Source: Cryomorphaceae bacterium
GTDB lineage: Bacteria; Bacteroidota; Bacteroidia; Flavobacteriales; Schleiferiaceae
DNA: 56,896 nucleotides
Assembly: GCA_024639785.1 (NCBI GenBank)
Contig: JAHEGI010000001.1
Span: forward strand, 108,723 to 165,618
Direction of reading: 5' to 3'
Shown here: one piece after another, positions 34,141-44,505 of the stretch
Numbering within the stretch: position 1 is the stretch's first letter
How the letters are laid out: each line of letters starts with the position of its first letter
The notes under the pieces: generated by a model
Seen by the model: only the letters and a program-made list of their open reading frames with translations
The model's database searches: none
Told to the model about the DNA's origin: nothing
Made by a program: the position numbers and the translations under genes

Positions 34141-35916
34141 TTAGGATTCGTGGCTCAAATCTTGAACTTGTTTTCGGTAGGCTTCAAAGAGTTTGGTTTT
34201 GGAAACTAATCCAAGCCACTTAGTATCCTTATAAACAGGCAGATACCACATTCCCGTTTTTTCCATTTGACTGAGCACATGCTCCATGGGATCGGTAAAC
34301 TGAATCCGTGCCGGAGCTGATTTCATGGCGTCTTTTGCCGTCACTTCCTCATGGTGATCTTCCCGCTGTGCCCGCCAAATGTCTTCCCAAGTGAGATAAC
34401 CGACCATCCGACCATCTTCGATCACAGCCACCAAGTTTCGTTGGCAACGAGCTAAGGCGGCTTGACAATGGTGTAGGGGCGTATCGGGTTCGACCGTTTC
34501 AATATCCCGCTCCAAAGCATCTTCCATGTCAATTAAGGTCAAGACGGCCTTATCCTTGGATTGAGTCCATTGCCGCCCCCGCTGGGAGAGATATTCGGTA
34601 TAAATACTGTTAGGATCCCAGGATCGCGTCAGAAAAAAGGCCAGCGCACTGGTCATCATCAAGGGTAAAATCAGTGGATATCCCCCGCCAATTTCTGAAA
34701 TCATAAAGATGGCAGTCAGGGGCGCATGCATTGTACCCGCCATGAGTCCAGCCATCGCGATAAGGACAAAGTGTACGGCGGGGAGATCATTCACGCCAGC
34801 CAATTCCAAGGCTCGAACAAAAATGAGTCCCAAGATGCTCCCCATGAATAACGTTGGGGCAAACATGCCCCCGACGCCCCCTGCGTGAATAGTCAACGAA
34901 GCTGCTGTCACCTTCAGTAAGAGTAGACCGATCAGCAATCCAATCCCCCAAAGCAGATTATCAGCTTCGACCCCCAGCCAGTTTTGCGATAAAATGGACC
35001 AGTCATCCCCTCGCAGGGCCGCTTGAATCGTGCTAAACCCCTCTCCATAAAGTGGAGGCATGACAAAAATGAGCGCACCTAGCAAGACCCCCCCGGTCAA
35101 GGCTTTGGCCCAGGGATTATTCCAACGCATGACGAGCCGACCACTCAGGGCAAATACGCGTTTGAAATAGAGCGAAACGAGCGCGCAGGCTACCCCTAGA
35201 ATCAAATAATAGGGGAGGTTGACTGGATCGAATGCCTCGATACCTTCAGCATAGAATAGTTTGCTCCCATCACTCATCATGAGTCCAGTCAATGCGCCGG
35301 TCGCCGAGGCGAGTAAAAGTGGAACTAGCGAGCTGAGGGTAAGGTCAATGCTAAATAGCTCTAGGGTGAAAATGATTGCGGCAACGGGCGCGCCAAAAAT
35401 GGATGCAATGGCGCCAGCTGTTGCACAAGCGATCAGCAAAATGCGCTGCTTAAAGCCGAGGCGGAGCCATCGCGCCAAATTCGAGCCAATCGCTGAACCC
35501 GTTCCTACCGCAGGGCCTTCCAAACCGACAGAACCACCAAAGCCCACGGTCACGGCAGAGGTGAGAAAAGAAGTGTAAATCCGCGATCTTGGGATAATAC
35601 CGCCTTGCCTAGAAATCGCCTCAATAGCCGAAGGGATCCCCTCGCCTGTCCGCAATTTGAAGGTCCGTACCAAGGCTACCGTCAAGAGAATACCGACCAA
35701 CGGAAAAGCAAAATAGTAGAGTTGGTAGTAGTCCTCAAAACGTTCGGACCGGATCCACTCTTGGATTGCATGCGTCGAGTTTTTCAGAATGACGGCCACC
35801 AAGCCCGAAATCAGGCCCACCAAAATGCTGAGAACAAAAATGAAGTGCTGCATCGGCAAGTGCTGCGCCCGCCAAATCAGAACCCGTCGGATCCAAAGTT
35901 GCAGCCTGTGCTTCAT
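34141..35916 (-). CDS. ClC-family chloride transporter with two CBS domains
   Basis: 591-residue inner-membrane ClC protein. About residues 25-440 form the ClC core: [26 protein letters not shown] (E133 is the gating glutamate) and [14 protein letters not shown]. Two CBS domains follow (~residues 465-580: [25 protein letters not shown] and [34 protein letters not shown]), which usually bind nucleotides and regulate. The gating glutamate suggests a Cl-/H+ exchanger. The serine of the GSGIP filter is replaced by Glu92, so ion selectivity may differ. The start ATG overlaps the aspS stop by 4 bases, showing cotranscription. Confidence 0.9.
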   Translation of the reverse strand: MKHRLQLWIRRVLIWRAQHLPMQHFIFVLSILVGLISGLVAVILKNSTHAIQEWIRSERFEDYYQLYYFAFPLVGILLTVALVRTFKLRTGEGIPSAIEAISRQGGIIPRSRIYTSFLTSAVTVGFGGSVGLEGPAVGTGSAIGSNLARWLRLGFKQRILLIACATAGAIASIFGAPVAAIIFTLELFSIDLTLSSLVPLLLASATGALTGLMMSDGSKLFYAEGIEAFDPVNLPYYLILGVACALVSLYFKRVFALSGRLVMRWNNPWAKALTGGVLLGALIFVMPPLYGEGFSTIQAALRGDDWSILSQNWLGVEADNLLWGIGLLIGLLLLKVTAASLTIHAGGVGGMFAPTLFMGSILGLIFVRALELAGVNDLPAVHFVLIAMAGLMAGTMHAPLTAIFMISEIGGGYPLILPLMMTSALAFFLTRSWDPNSIYTEYLSQRGRQWTQSKDKAVLTLIDMEDALERDIETVEPDTPLHHCQAALARCQRNLVAVIEDGRMVGYLTWEDIWRAQREDHHEEVTAKDAMKSAPARIQFTDPMEHVLSQMEKTGMWYLPVYKDTKWLGLVSKTKLFEAYRKQVQDLSHES

Positions 35917-37670
35917 GCCTGGCCTTCCGGGGTAATCCCCAAGGAGAGTTCCGTCAGCTGAACGGGGTTGATGTGTGAAGGCGCATCGATCATGACGTCG
36001 CGGCCGGCGTTGTTTTTGGGGAAAGCGATGTAGTCGCGAATGACCTCGTCGCCGCCCATCAGGGCTACCAAACGGTCAAAGCCAAAGGCGATGCCACCGT
36101 GGGGAGGAGCGCCGTATTCGAAGGCGTTCATCAAGAAGCCAAACTGTTCCAAAGCCTCTTCCTTGCTAAAGCCAAGCAGGTCAAACATGCGTTGCTGGAG
36201 GGCGCGGTCATGGATACGGATAGAACCACCGCCGATCTCGTTGCCGTTGAGGACCAAGTCATAGGCGTTGGCACGCACGGCGCCGGGGTCACTGTCAATC
36301 AGGGGGATATCATCGGGCTTGGGGCTCGTGAAGGGGTGGTGCATTGCGAACCATCGGCCGGATTCTTCGTCCCATTCGAGCAAGGGGAAGTCTAGTACCC
36401 ACAGTGGGGCAAATACATTTGACTTGCGGAGGCCCAGCTCTTGAGCCAAATGCATGCGCAGCTCGCTCAAGGCCTTGCGGGTTTTGTTCGCGTTGCCTGC
36501 GAGGACCAGCACCAAATCGCCGGCCTTGGCGTCAAAGGCTTCCGCCCAGCCGGCCAAGGCGGCTTCGTCAAAGAACTTATTCACGCTTGAGGACAGCTGG
36601 CCTTGCTCGTCCACTTTCATCCAGATAAGGCCGGACATGCCTAACTGCGGGCGCTTGACGTAGTCGGTGAGGGCGTCGAGTTGCTTTCGGGTATAGCCGG
36701 CGCAGCCATCGACCTTGATGCCCACGACCAGCTCCGCGTTGTCGAATACAGGGAAACCACTGCCCTTTGCGCGATCGTTCAACTCAACGAAGGTCATGCC
36801 AAAGCGAATGTCCGGCTTGTCATTGCCGTAGAGGCGCATGGCGTCGTCGTAGGTCATGCGGGGGATGTCGCCCACTTCCAGGCCGTGCACATCGCGGATG
36901 ACATGCTTGAGGAGGCCTTCAAACGTTTGGAGGATGTCCTCTTGTTCGACAAAGGCCATCTCGCAGTCGATCTGCGTGAATTCAGGCTGGCGGTCGGCGC
37001 GCAAGTCCTCATCGCGGAAGCAGCGCACGATTTGGTAGTAGCGGTCCATACCGGCAACCATGAGCAACTGCTTGAAGGTCTGGGGCGACTGGGGCAGCGC
37101 GTAGAACTGGCCGTGGTGCACGCGGGAGGGTACGACAAAGTCGCGGGCACCTTCGGGGGTGCTTTTAATTAAGAAGGGGGTCTCCACGTCAGCGAAGCCT
37201 AGGTCGTTCAAATAGGTACGAACCGACATGTTGATTCGGTTGCGCAGCAATAATTTTTCGCGTACTGGCGCGCGGCGGATGTCCAAGTAGCGGTACTTCA
37301 TTCGGAGCTCTTCGCCGCCGTCTGTTTCCGCCTCAATTGTGAAGGGAGGGGTTTTGGCGCAGTTGAGGACCTTGAATTCACTCACCCAAATTTCCACCTC
37401 GCCCGTAGCGAGATTTGGGTTTTTATTTTCACGCTCCACCACTTTACCAATGGCTTGGACCACAAATTCGCGCTGTGCGCTGCGCGCCAACTCCAACATG
37501 GCGGGATCGACGCCCTCGTTAAAAGCCAATTGTGTTAGGCCATAGCGGTCGCGCAAATCGATGAAGGACATACCTCCAAAGTCGCGTCGGCGCTGAACCC
37601 AGCCGCTAAGGGTGACGGTTTGTCCAACATGAGAAAGGCGTAATTCGCCGCAAGTGTGTGTACGATACAT
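35913..37670 (-). CDS. aspS: aspartyl-tRNA synthetase
   Basis: Class II synthetase charging tRNA-Asp. 585 residues, normal bacterial length. N-terminal OB fold is [44 protein letters not shown]; class II motifs include [52 protein letters not shown] and the C-terminal [15 protein letters not shown]. The GAD domain is present between (residues ~300-400). ATG at 37670 is the family start; a frame to 37730 covers the promoter and is rejected. The gene is visibly G+C-richer than its neighbours. clc follows with a four-base overlap. Confidence 0.97.
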   Translation of the reverse strand: MYRTHTCGELRLSHVGQTVTLSGWVQRRRDFGGMSFIDLRDRYGLTQLAFNEGVDPAMLELARSAQREFVVQAIGKVVERENKNPNLATGEVEIWVSEFKVLNCAKTPPFTIEAETDGGEELRMKYRYLDIRRAPVREKLLLRNRINMSVRTYLNDLGFADVETPFLIKSTPEGARDFVVPSRVHHGQFYALPQSPQTFKQLLMVAGMDRYYQIVRCFRDEDLRADRQPEFTQIDCEMAFVEQEDILQTFEGLLKHVIRDVHGLEVGDIPRMTYDDAMRLYGNDKPDIRFGMTFVELNDRAKGSGFPVFDNAELVVGIKVDGCAGYTRKQLDALTDYVKRPQLGMSGLIWMKVDEQGQLSSSVNKFFDEAALAGWAEAFDAKAGDLVLVLAGNANKTRKALSELRMHLAQELGLRKSNVFAPLWVLDFPLLEWDEESGRWFAMHHPFTSPKPDDIPLIDSDPGAVRANAYDLVLNGNEIGGGSIRIHDRALQQRMFDLLGFSKEEALEQFGFLMNAFEYGAPPHGGIAFGFDRLVALMGGDEVIRDYIAFPKNNAGRDVMIDAPSHINPVQLTELSLGITPEGQA

Positions 37671-37687
37671 GGTCGTGAAATGAAATG

Positions 37688-37695
37688 CAAAGGTA
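37688..37695 (-). promoter_or_regulatory. -7 element TACCTTTG for aspS
   Basis: Minus-strand TACCTTTG 17 bases before the aspS ATG at 37670. It supports that start over the in-frame codon at 37730. Confidence 0.55.
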
Positions 37696-37728
37696 AAAAA
37701 GCCCGTGGGGCTACGTAGTTTTATCCCC

Positions 37729-38169
37729 ATGGAGTTTGATGATGTTTATTTTATGCGCCAAGCCATCCGGGAAGCCCTCAAAGCATATGAAGCAGATGAG
37801 GTCCCGGTGGGGGCGATTGTGGTGTCCCACAATCAGATCATCGCGCGAGGGCACAACCTGACAGAGCAACTCCATGATGTCACGGCCCACGCCGAAATGC
37901 AAGCCATTACAGCGGCTTCTCATTACCTGGGGGCAAAATATCTCCCGGACTGCACCCTTTACGTTACGCTTGAACCATGCAGCATGTGCGCTGGAGCTCT
38001 TTTTTGGAGCCAAATTGGTCGGATTGTCTATGGGGCCAGCGATGAGAAGCGCGGCTTTCGGACCATGGGCGGCCAGTTCCATCCCAAAACGCAAGTGACA
38101 ACTGGAATTGAGGCGGAGGTCTGTGGGGATCTTATGAGTGAGTTCTTCCGTTCAAAGCGTAAGAAATAG
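37729..38169 (+). CDS. tadA: tRNA-specific adenosine deaminase
   Basis: Converts adenosine 34 of tRNA-Arg(ACG) to inosine. 146 residues. Zinc and catalytic residues are visible: H54 and E56 in AHAEMQAI, and C84 and C87 in [21 protein letters not shown] is typical. The start ATG at 37729 gives [16 protein letters not shown], a normal TadA N-terminus; eight upstream codons in the same frame are rejected. It is divergent from aspS, 58 bases apart, and ends before a strong terminator. Confidence 0.95.
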   Translation: MEFDDVYFMRQAIREALKAYEADEVPVGAIVVSHNQIIARGHNLTEQLHDVTAHAEMQAITAASHYLGAKYLPDCTLYVTLEPCSMCAGALFWSQIGRIVYGASDEKRGFRTMGGQFHPKTQVTTGIEAEVCGDLMSEFFRSKRKK

Positions 38170-38256
38170 CCAACCATAGTGGAAATGGCACAGCTTTTGA
38201 AATGGAAAAAATGTGTTCTACTGCGTTTAGGCACAATCGTAAGTTTAGGTTGGGAA

Positions 38257-38287
38257 GGGCCGTCGGGGGACGGCCCTTTCTTTTTTA
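38257..38287 (+). terminator. intrinsic terminator after tadA
   Basis: GGGCCGTC (38257-38264) and GACGGCCC (38269-38276) pair around GGGG, followed by TTTCTTTTTT. The downstream gene starts just 11 bases later, so that gene must have its own promoter overlapping this element or depend on readthrough. Confidence 0.85.
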
Positions 38288-38297
38288 GCTTCGTCCT

Positions 38298-39143
38298 ATG
38301 AAGTTGCATTCCTTAAATACCGGGTTTTTCAAGCTAGATGGTGGAGCCATGTTTGGGGTAGTTCCCAAGCAACTTTGGCAGCGGACCAATCCGGCTGATG
38401 AAAACAATCTTTGCACTTGGGCCATGCGCTCGCTGCTGATAGAAGATGGGAATCGCCTCATCTTGGTGGATACGGGCATTGGCAACAAGCAGGATGACAA
38501 GTTTTTTAGCCATTACCACTTACACGGCACGGATAGCTTAGACGGAAATCTAAAGGCATTGGGCTTCCAAAGAAGTGATATCACCGATGTATTCCTGACG
38601 CACATGCACTTTGACCATGTGGGTGGAGCGGTGGAGCGCACCGAAAAAGGGCTTCGTCCTGCGTTTAGCCAGGCGACGTACTGGACGAATGAGCGCCATT
38701 GGCAATGGGCTAGTATGCCGAATGCGCGGGAAAAAGCCTCCTTTCTAGCTGATAACATCCTCCCTCTCCAAGAAAGTGGTCAACTCGCCTTCATCGACGC
38801 CCCCGAAGGCCAACAGCGCGTGGGCACCCCCTTAGGGTTTGACACCTTTGTAGTCAATGGCCACACCGATGCCCAAATGTGCCCTATCCTGGATTACCGC
38901 GGTGAAAAAGTGGTTTTCATGGCGGATCTTCTGCCTTCGGTTGGGCATATCCCTTTACCCTATGTTATGGGGTATGATACACGCCCACTTTTGACCTTGG
39001 GCGAAAAAAAGGAGATACTAACGGAAGCCGCTGATCGAGGCTATCGTTTGTTCCTAGAACATGATCCGGCCAATGAAACCTGTACACTTGAACTTACCGA
39101 AAAGGGCCCTCGATTGGCTCATACTCGAACTTTAAACGACTGA
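38298..39143 (+). CDS. metallo-beta-lactamase-fold hydrolase
   Basis: 281-residue MBL-fold enzyme. The zinc motif THMHFDHVGG shows H102, H104, D106 and H107; further ligands are H in NGHTDAQM, D in FMADLLP and H in LEHDP. The layout (LILVDTGIGNK, FLTHMHFDHVGG, ERHWQWA) matches the group that includes quorum-quenching lactonases and other ester hydrolases; the substrate is not known. No signal peptide is present, so it is cytoplasmic. It is 6 bases before an M1 peptidase gene and likely cotranscribed. The ATG lies right after the tadA terminator. Confidence 0.88.
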   Translation: MKLHSLNTGFFKLDGGAMFGVVPKQLWQRTNPADENNLCTWAMRSLLIEDGNRLILVDTGIGNKQDDKFFSHYHLHGTDSLDGNLKALGFQRSDITDVFLTHMHFDHVGGAVERTEKGLRPAFSQATYWTNERHWQWASMPNAREKASFLADNILPLQESGQLAFIDAPEGQQRVGTPLGFDTFVVNGHTDAQMCPILDYRGEKVVFMADLLPSVGHIPLPYVMGYDTRPLLTLGEKKEILTEAADRGYRLFLEHDPANETCTLELTEKGPRLAHTRTLND

Positions 39144-39149
39144 CCTCAC

Positions 39150-40955
39150 ATGAAGCACCTCCTCGTCGCCCTTTTGGCCCTGATGGCCTTTCCTAGTCTC
39201 GCTCAGTACTGGCAACAAGACGTTGATTACCATATTCAAGTCGACTTAGATGATAAAAATCACCAGTTACAAGGGGACTTTAGTCTTCGGTACACGAATA
39301 ATAGCCCGGACGAATTAGGTGAAGTCTATTTTCATCTTTATTGGAATGCATTTCAGCCCGGTAGCATGCTGTCCAACATGGCAAACATCCCAACTAAGTT
39401 CCCCGACCGCGCCATTGGAAACAAGGTAGAAAACTATGCACCGGATGAGTATGGTGAGCAAATCATTCAGAGCTTAACAATGAATGGGCAGCCGATCTCA
39501 TTTGTGGTAGACCAAACAATCCTTCATGCGAAGCTTCCCTCTAGCATTGCTCCGGGCCAAACGGTCACGTTTCACATGAACTACACTACCCGCATTCCAT
39601 TACTCGTGGAACGCGCTGGCCGGAACAATCCCGAAGACATTGCCTACACCTTCACCCAGTGGTACCCTAAAATGGTCGTCTATGATACGGACGGTTGGCA
39701 CCCAGATATCTATGTGGCCCGGGAGTTCTATGGTGATTTCGGCGACTTTCAGGTGGACATTACTGCGCCGGCGAGCTACATGATTGGCGGTTCGGGTGTC
39801 CTCCAAAATCCCGACGAAATTGGCCACGGCTATTCGGCCACGCCCGTGAAGTTCAAAAAGAAGGACCGCATCACTTGGCGATTCAAAGCAGAAAAAGTGC
39901 ACGACTTCGCTTGGGTTGCGGACAAGGAGCTCCAACATGACATTCGCGTTACGGCTTCCGGCCTGCCCATCCATTTCTTCTACCAGAGCGACAGCGCCTC
40001 CAGCAAGCACATGGGGTCAGAGAAACTTCAATCAGATGTTGAAGCCTACTTTGCCTTTATGCATGATCATTTTGGCAGCTATGATTGGCCCCAATTCAGT
40101 GTGGTTCAAGGCGGGGAAGGGGCTATGGAGTATCCCATGGCGACCATCATGCAAGTGCATGGTAGCTACGACGGTGTGCTTGGTACCATTATCCACGAGG
40201 CCTCTCACATGTGGTTTTATGGTATGCTAGGGACTGATGAGCAGCGCTACTATTGGATGGATGAGGGCTTTACCAGCTTTGCGGAGGACGAGGCCATGAA
40301 TGTGGTTTCGGGTAAAAACTTCCCGAATGCCCACCTCGGCTATCTAGGTCGCTACGGACGCGTCGCCCACGAAGACTGGATGGAGCCCGCCAGTACCCTC
40401 GCCAACTACTTCGACGGCAAATTCCCTTACCAAATGGCCGCCTACATGAAGGGCTCCCTTTTCCTTGTGCAGCTTCGTGGCATCGTCGGCGAGGAGGCCT
40501 TTTGGTCCACCATGAAGCGTTACAAAAATGAATGGGCATTCAAACATCCTCGCCCTGAGAACTTTTTGCGCATTGCCGAACAAGAATCGGGAATGGTTTT
40601 GGACTGGTATATGAATCAGTGGATTGAAACGAATAAAGTACCGGATGTGGCGATCGACTCAGTGTATACAACGGGAGGCAACCTCACAAACATTCAATTG
40701 TCAAGGAAAGGCTCTCTGGCCTTACCGGTGGATGTGGATGTAATTCTAAAGAACAAGACCACCCTGCATTATACCCTTCCACTTGCCGCCATGTTCGGGT
40801 CAAAATCCGGGATGGCCGTGGCGGGCCCTTGGAATTACACCCAAAAAACCTTCACTTTTCAAGTAAATGTGCCTACCGAGCAAATTGAGCGCGTCGTGGT
40901 AGATCCTGAGCGTTGGACCGCCGATGCAAATCGAGAAGACAATGTGTGGGAGTAG
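39150..40955 (+). CDS. secreted M1-family zinc aminopeptidase
   Basis: 601-residue metallopeptidase of the aminopeptidase N family. Signal peptide is MKHLLVALLALMAFPSLA. An N-terminal beta domain (YHIQVDLDDKNHQLQGDFSLRYTNNS) precedes the catalytic domain with the exopeptidase motif GGEGAMEYPM and the zinc site HEASH (H349, E350, H353) plus E372 in DEGFTSFAE, the exact HEXXH-18-E spacing. It is smaller than E. coli PepN, lacking the long C-terminal helical repeat. Periplasmic or secreted location is inferred from the signal peptide. It follows the MBL hydrolase gene by 6 bases and is convergent with rnr (11 bases apart). Confidence 0.93.
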   Translation: MKHLLVALLALMAFPSLAQYWQQDVDYHIQVDLDDKNHQLQGDFSLRYTNNSPDELGEVYFHLYWNAFQPGSMLSNMANIPTKFPDRAIGNKVENYAPDEYGEQIIQSLTMNGQPISFVVDQTILHAKLPSSIAPGQTVTFHMNYTTRIPLLVERAGRNNPEDIAYTFTQWYPKMVVYDTDGWHPDIYVAREFYGDFGDFQVDITAPASYMIGGSGVLQNPDEIGHGYSATPVKFKKKDRITWRFKAEKVHDFAWVADKELQHDIRVTASGLPIHFFYQSDSASSKHMGSEKLQSDVEAYFAFMHDHFGSYDWPQFSVVQGGEGAMEYPMATIMQVHGSYDGVLGTIIHEASHMWFYGMLGTDEQRYYWMDEGFTSFAEDEAMNVVSGKNFPNAHLGYLGRYGRVAHEDWMEPASTLANYFDGKFPYQMAAYMKGSLFLVQLRGIVGEEAFWSTMKRYKNEWAFKHPRPENFLRIAEQESGMVLDWYMNQWIETNKVPDVAIDSVYTTGGNLTNIQLSRKGSLALPVDVDVILKNKTTLHYTLPLAAMFGSKSGMAVAGPWNYTQKTFTFQVNVPTEQIERVVVDPERWTADANREDNVWE

Positions 40956-40966
40956 CGCAAAGCGCC

Positions 40967-43312
40967 TTAACGCCGCTTCTTCTTGGGCGTGGTCTTGGAG
41001 CCTTTTGCTTTAAAGGACTTCGGCCCGCGGCCACTGGTGTCGCGTGAGGAACTGCCCCGATGGCTGCTCCGAGCACCGCCACTTGACCATCGGCCACCAG
41101 CTTCTGTTGGACGAGTATCCGAAAATTTCCCTCGGCCTCCTCTGCCCTCAGAATGGACCCCCGCTTTGCTTCCTGCGACGCCAAAGTCAATGGTTTTTTT
41201 CAAAACGTCCACCTCCTTTACGACAATGCGTAGTGGATCCCCAAGCTGGTAGGATCGACCATGTCGTTCGCCGACAATTTGGAACTTTTCGGCTTCGACA
41301 TAGTAGTAGTCATCCGTGAACTCGCGCAATCGAACGAGACCTTCACAGCCCATGCCGGGAAGCTCTACAAAGACTCCCCAATCGGTGACACCTGAGATAA
41401 TGCCATCAAATTCTTGCCCCAGGTATTTCTCCATGTATTTGGCCTGCATGTATTTGATGGAAGCGCGTTCAGCCTCCGATGCATTTTGCTCGCGGGAAGA
41501 GGAGTGCTCACAGAGTTCTTCAAACACCGAAGCGGATGGGCTCTTTTCTTTATCGAGAAATCCTTGGAGTAGCCGATGGGCCATCATGTCGGGGTACCGA
41601 CGAATAGGCGAGGTAAAGTGGCTATAGTCGTCAAAGGCCAATCCATAGTGTCCAATGTTTTGAGTACTATAAACGGCTTTGGCCATGGTTCGGACCGTGA
41701 GGGTCTCGAGCATATTCGCCTCCGGCGTCCCTTTCACTCGCTTGAGTAGATCGTTAATGGATTTGCGCACCGCTTGGGTCCCCTGAGTGGCCAAGGCATA
41801 GCCCAAGGGTCGAACAAACAATGAAAGCGTTTCCAACTTACTCGGATCTGGCTGGTCATGAATGCGGTATACCATGGTACGCGTGCTCCGTTTTCCATCA
41901 TCTTGACGTCCAACGAAATGTGCCACATGTTTATTAGCCAATAACATGAACTCTTCAATCAGCTTGTTGCTGTCACCGGCCTGTTTGAGGTAGGCGCCGA
42001 TGGGCTCGTTGTTGGCGTCCAGACGGAATTTCACTTCCGCGCGATCAAAGGCAATGGCTCCGGCCTTCATGCGGCCTTTGCGTAGCGCTTGGGCCATGTG
42101 GTTCATGGTGAGTAGCTCCGTGCTCAAGGGGTCGCTTTCGCCTTCCAAAACGGCTTGGGCCTCTTCATAGGTGAAGCGACGGTCCGAATGGATTACTGTT
42201 CTTCCGAACCAGCGGTCCAATACATTTCCCTCTGCATCCATTTTAAAAAGGACGGAGAAGGTGAATTTATCTTCATTTGGACGCAGTGAACAGACCTTAT
42301 TGCTAAGTTTTTCGGGCAGCATGGGCACGACCCGATCCACCAAATACACCGAGGTGGCTCGGTTTTGTGCTTCTTCCTCCAAAGCAGTTCCAGGGCGGAC
42401 ATAATGGGTGACATCAGCAATGTGCACCCCAATTTCCCACTGCCCTTCCTCAAGAGGCTGAATGCTTAGTGCATCGTCAAAGTCCTTCGCATCAACAGGG
42501 TCAATCGTGAAGGTTAGGGTTTCCCGCAGGTCACGCCGACGCGCAATCTCTTTGGGGTCCAAGGTCTCAGATATGGCCTCGGTTTCTTTTTCCACGGCCT
42601 CAGGGAATGCATAGGGCAAGCCGTATTCATTCAAGATGGCGTGGATTTCCGTTTCATGGTCTCCTCGTTCGCCAAGTACTTCAATCACCTTGCCTTGGGG
42701 TTGACGATTTGGGTCATCCCAGCGAAGGAGTTCAGCGACAACCATCTCACCATCTTTTCCGCCGTTTAATTCCTTGAGTGGGATATAAAAGTCCGGACCC
42801 ACTTTGCGGGAATCAGTGACTAAAAATGCGTGCTGGGGGGTGATTTGTAAGGTGCCGACGTAGCGATCTCGTGCACGTTTTATGACTTCAATGATTTGTC
42901 CTTCTAACTTTCTCCGGGCGCGACTAGGAAACAATTGAACCCGAACCTTATCGCCACCAAAGGCAAGACCCAAATCGGTCTCTTTGATAAACACATCATC
43001 TTGCCCCCCTCCGGGCACGACATATCCCGTCCCGCTTGAGGTGAGCTGTAAGGTGCCTTCCACCAAATTCTCCTCCATGGCCAACTGATAGTTATCGTCA
43101 TGAATTTCCTTTACGTGTCCAGCCGAAATCAGAATGTCCATCGCCGCCTTGGTCAAAATCCGACCACTTCGCTCCATCATGCCCATGTCCAAAGCCAGGT
43201 CCGAAAGGGGGAACACCACACTGGGTCGGCGCTGCATGCTACGCAAAATTCGAGAGGCTAGCGAGGCCGCATCCATGGAGCGGTGGGCCTTATTTTTCTT
43301 AGATTTCTTCAT
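40967..43312 (-). CDS. rnr: ribonuclease R
   Basis: Processive 3'-5' exoribonuclease that degrades structured RNA. 781 residues. Cold-shock-like RNA-binding domains come first (~80-240), then the RNB catalytic domain with DPVDAKDFDDALSIQPLEEGQWEIGVHIADVTHYV (Asp ligands for Mg2+), TFSVLFKMD and MAKAVYSTQNIGHYGLAFDDYSHFTSPIRRYPD. An S1 domain follows (FDGIISGVTDWGVFVELPGMGCEGLV). The last ~65 residues are a Ser/Gly/Arg/Lys-rich basic tail (GRGGRGKFSD...KKKRR), typical of RNase R and likely an RNA or ribosome contact. Start MKKSKKNKAHRSMD is reasonable; -7-like GACCTTTG is 11 bases upstream. Confidence 0.95.
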   Translation of the reverse strand: MKKSKKNKAHRSMDAASLASRILRSMQRRPSVVFPLSDLALDMGMMERSGRILTKAAMDILISAGHVKEIHDDNYQLAMEENLVEGTLQLTSSGTGYVVPGGGQDDVFIKETDLGLAFGGDKVRVQLFPSRARRKLEGQIIEVIKRARDRYVGTLQITPQHAFLVTDSRKVGPDFYIPLKELNGGKDGEMVVAELLRWDDPNRQPQGKVIEVLGERGDHETEIHAILNEYGLPYAFPEAVEKETEAISETLDPKEIARRRDLRETLTFTIDPVDAKDFDDALSIQPLEEGQWEIGVHIADVTHYVRPGTALEEEAQNRATSVYLVDRVVPMLPEKLSNKVCSLRPNEDKFTFSVLFKMDAEGNVLDRWFGRTVIHSDRRFTYEEAQAVLEGESDPLSTELLTMNHMAQALRKGRMKAGAIAFDRAEVKFRLDANNEPIGAYLKQAGDSNKLIEEFMLLANKHVAHFVGRQDDGKRSTRTMVYRIHDQPDPSKLETLSLFVRPLGYALATQGTQAVRKSINDLLKRVKGTPEANMLETLTVRTMAKAVYSTQNIGHYGLAFDDYSHFTSPIRRYPDMMAHRLLQGFLDKEKSPSASVFEELCEHSSSREQNASEAERASIKYMQAKYMEKYLGQEFDGIISGVTDWGVFVELPGMGCEGLVRLREFTDDYYYVEAEKFQIVGERHGRSYQLGDPLRIVVKEVDVLKKTIDFGVAGSKAGVHSEGRGGRGKFSDTRPTEAGGRWSSGGARSSHRGSSSRDTSGRGPKSFKAKGSKTTPKKKRR

Positions 43313-43431
43313 AAATTCTACAACAAAGGTCGCCCTTTTTCACGCGCCTTATGCTACTACCACGTTAAGAGTGGCACCGAACTTGCAAAGGGTTAAGTAA
43401 TTAAATCTGTATAAAACGCACCTTTGTGCCC

Positions 43432-44505
43432 ATGAAACATCTAGCTACCCTCGCATCTTTCTTCTTTTTGGCCCTGACTAGCTTCGCCCAAACCACCGAT
43501 GACAGCGAAGCCAAAGTGCATCTTTTTGCCAACATTGAAAACGCCTACAACAGCTACCAAGTGCGCCTCGACATCGTCAACGAATTCCTCGAAGCCGGTG
43601 CCATCACCGAAGACAGCGCTCAAGCGTGGAAATGGCAACTCATGGAAAATTTCCAAGAGCGATTAATGGAAATTGCTGTCGATGCGGGCGACCAACTGTG
43701 GTCCGAAGACGGCGAAGAAGCTTCCGTCGAACCCGAAGAAGACACCGCCAGCGCCTATGCCGCAGTGCGCGAAGCCAATGAAGCCCAAGGTGAGTGGATT
43801 GAACAAGTCGGCGAACCCGATAACGATCCCAAAGGCACCTGGAAGAAACGCAAGCGCAAATTCACCGGTAGCGGAATGAACATCGGCTTCGCGCCCTATT
43901 TGATGGCATTGGATGCAAATCAGGAATTTGTTCCTTCTGATTGGCTCCCCGAAACGGGCACCGTTAGCACCGTCAGCTGGGACCTCTTCTTTCACCAGCG
44001 CCGTTTGGGCCGGACACCCCTGTGGCTGCGCTCTGGCCTCACGTGGGATTTCTATACCGTGGACTTAGGGACCCATACGTACTTGACCACGGATCTCATT
44101 CCTGGTGCCAATGGCATTTACCTCATGGAGGATCCGTCCATCACGTTCCGAAATAGCGCCCTTTCCACCTCCTACCTTACCATTCCCCTTTGGTTCTATC
44201 TCAATGGCAGCCGCACGGGCCGAAAAGGCCTCATCGCCGCCGCCGGCCTCTATGGGGGCATTCGCGTGGGCGCACCCACCCGTTACCTTCGGTACATGGA
44301 CAGCAACAATGGCTGGACACGCGAACGGGTCAACTCCCGCTACTACACCAACCCCCTTTCCGCTGGTGTCCAATTGCGCATCGGTTACAAAAAAATCCAC
44401 CTCACGGCCCGTCAATCCGTTACCCCCCTCTTCAACCCCCGTTTGGACATTGTCCGTCCGGACGTCTACGTGGCCTCTTTGGCTTTTGGCTGGGATTGGG
44501 ACTAG
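43432..44505 (+). CDS. exported protein with acidic N-terminal region and barrel-like C-terminal region, unknown function
   Basis: 357-residue protein with signal peptide MKHLATLASFFFLALTSFAQ. Residues ~25-95 are helical and residues ~90-140 acidic (EDGEEASVEPEEDTA), followed by a basic cluster KKRKRK near 147. From there to the C-terminus alternating aromatic/polar strands (GMNIGFAPYLMALD, TPLWLRSGLTWDFYTVD, YLTIPLWFYLNGS, LIAAAGLYGGIRVG, LSAGVQLRIGYKKIHLTAR) and the final FGWDWD suggest a small outer-membrane beta barrel. No family is recognised. Codons here are strongly C-ending compared with neighbours. The ATG at 43432 is chosen over the GTG at 43426. Confidence 0.7.
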   Translation: MKHLATLASFFFLALTSFAQTTDDSEAKVHLFANIENAYNSYQVRLDIVNEFLEAGAITEDSAQAWKWQLMENFQERLMEIAVDAGDQLWSEDGEEASVEPEEDTASAYAAVREANEAQGEWIEQVGEPDNDPKGTWKKRKRKFTGSGMNIGFAPYLMALDANQEFVPSDWLPETGTVSTVSWDLFFHQRRLGRTPLWLRSGLTWDFYTVDLGTHTYLTTDLIPGANGIYLMEDPSITFRNSALSTSYLTIPLWFYLNGSRTGRKGLIAAAGLYGGIRVGAPTRYLRYMDSNNGWTRERVNSRYYTNPLSAGVQLRIGYKKIHLTARQSVTPLFNPRLDIVRPDVYVASLAFGWDWD

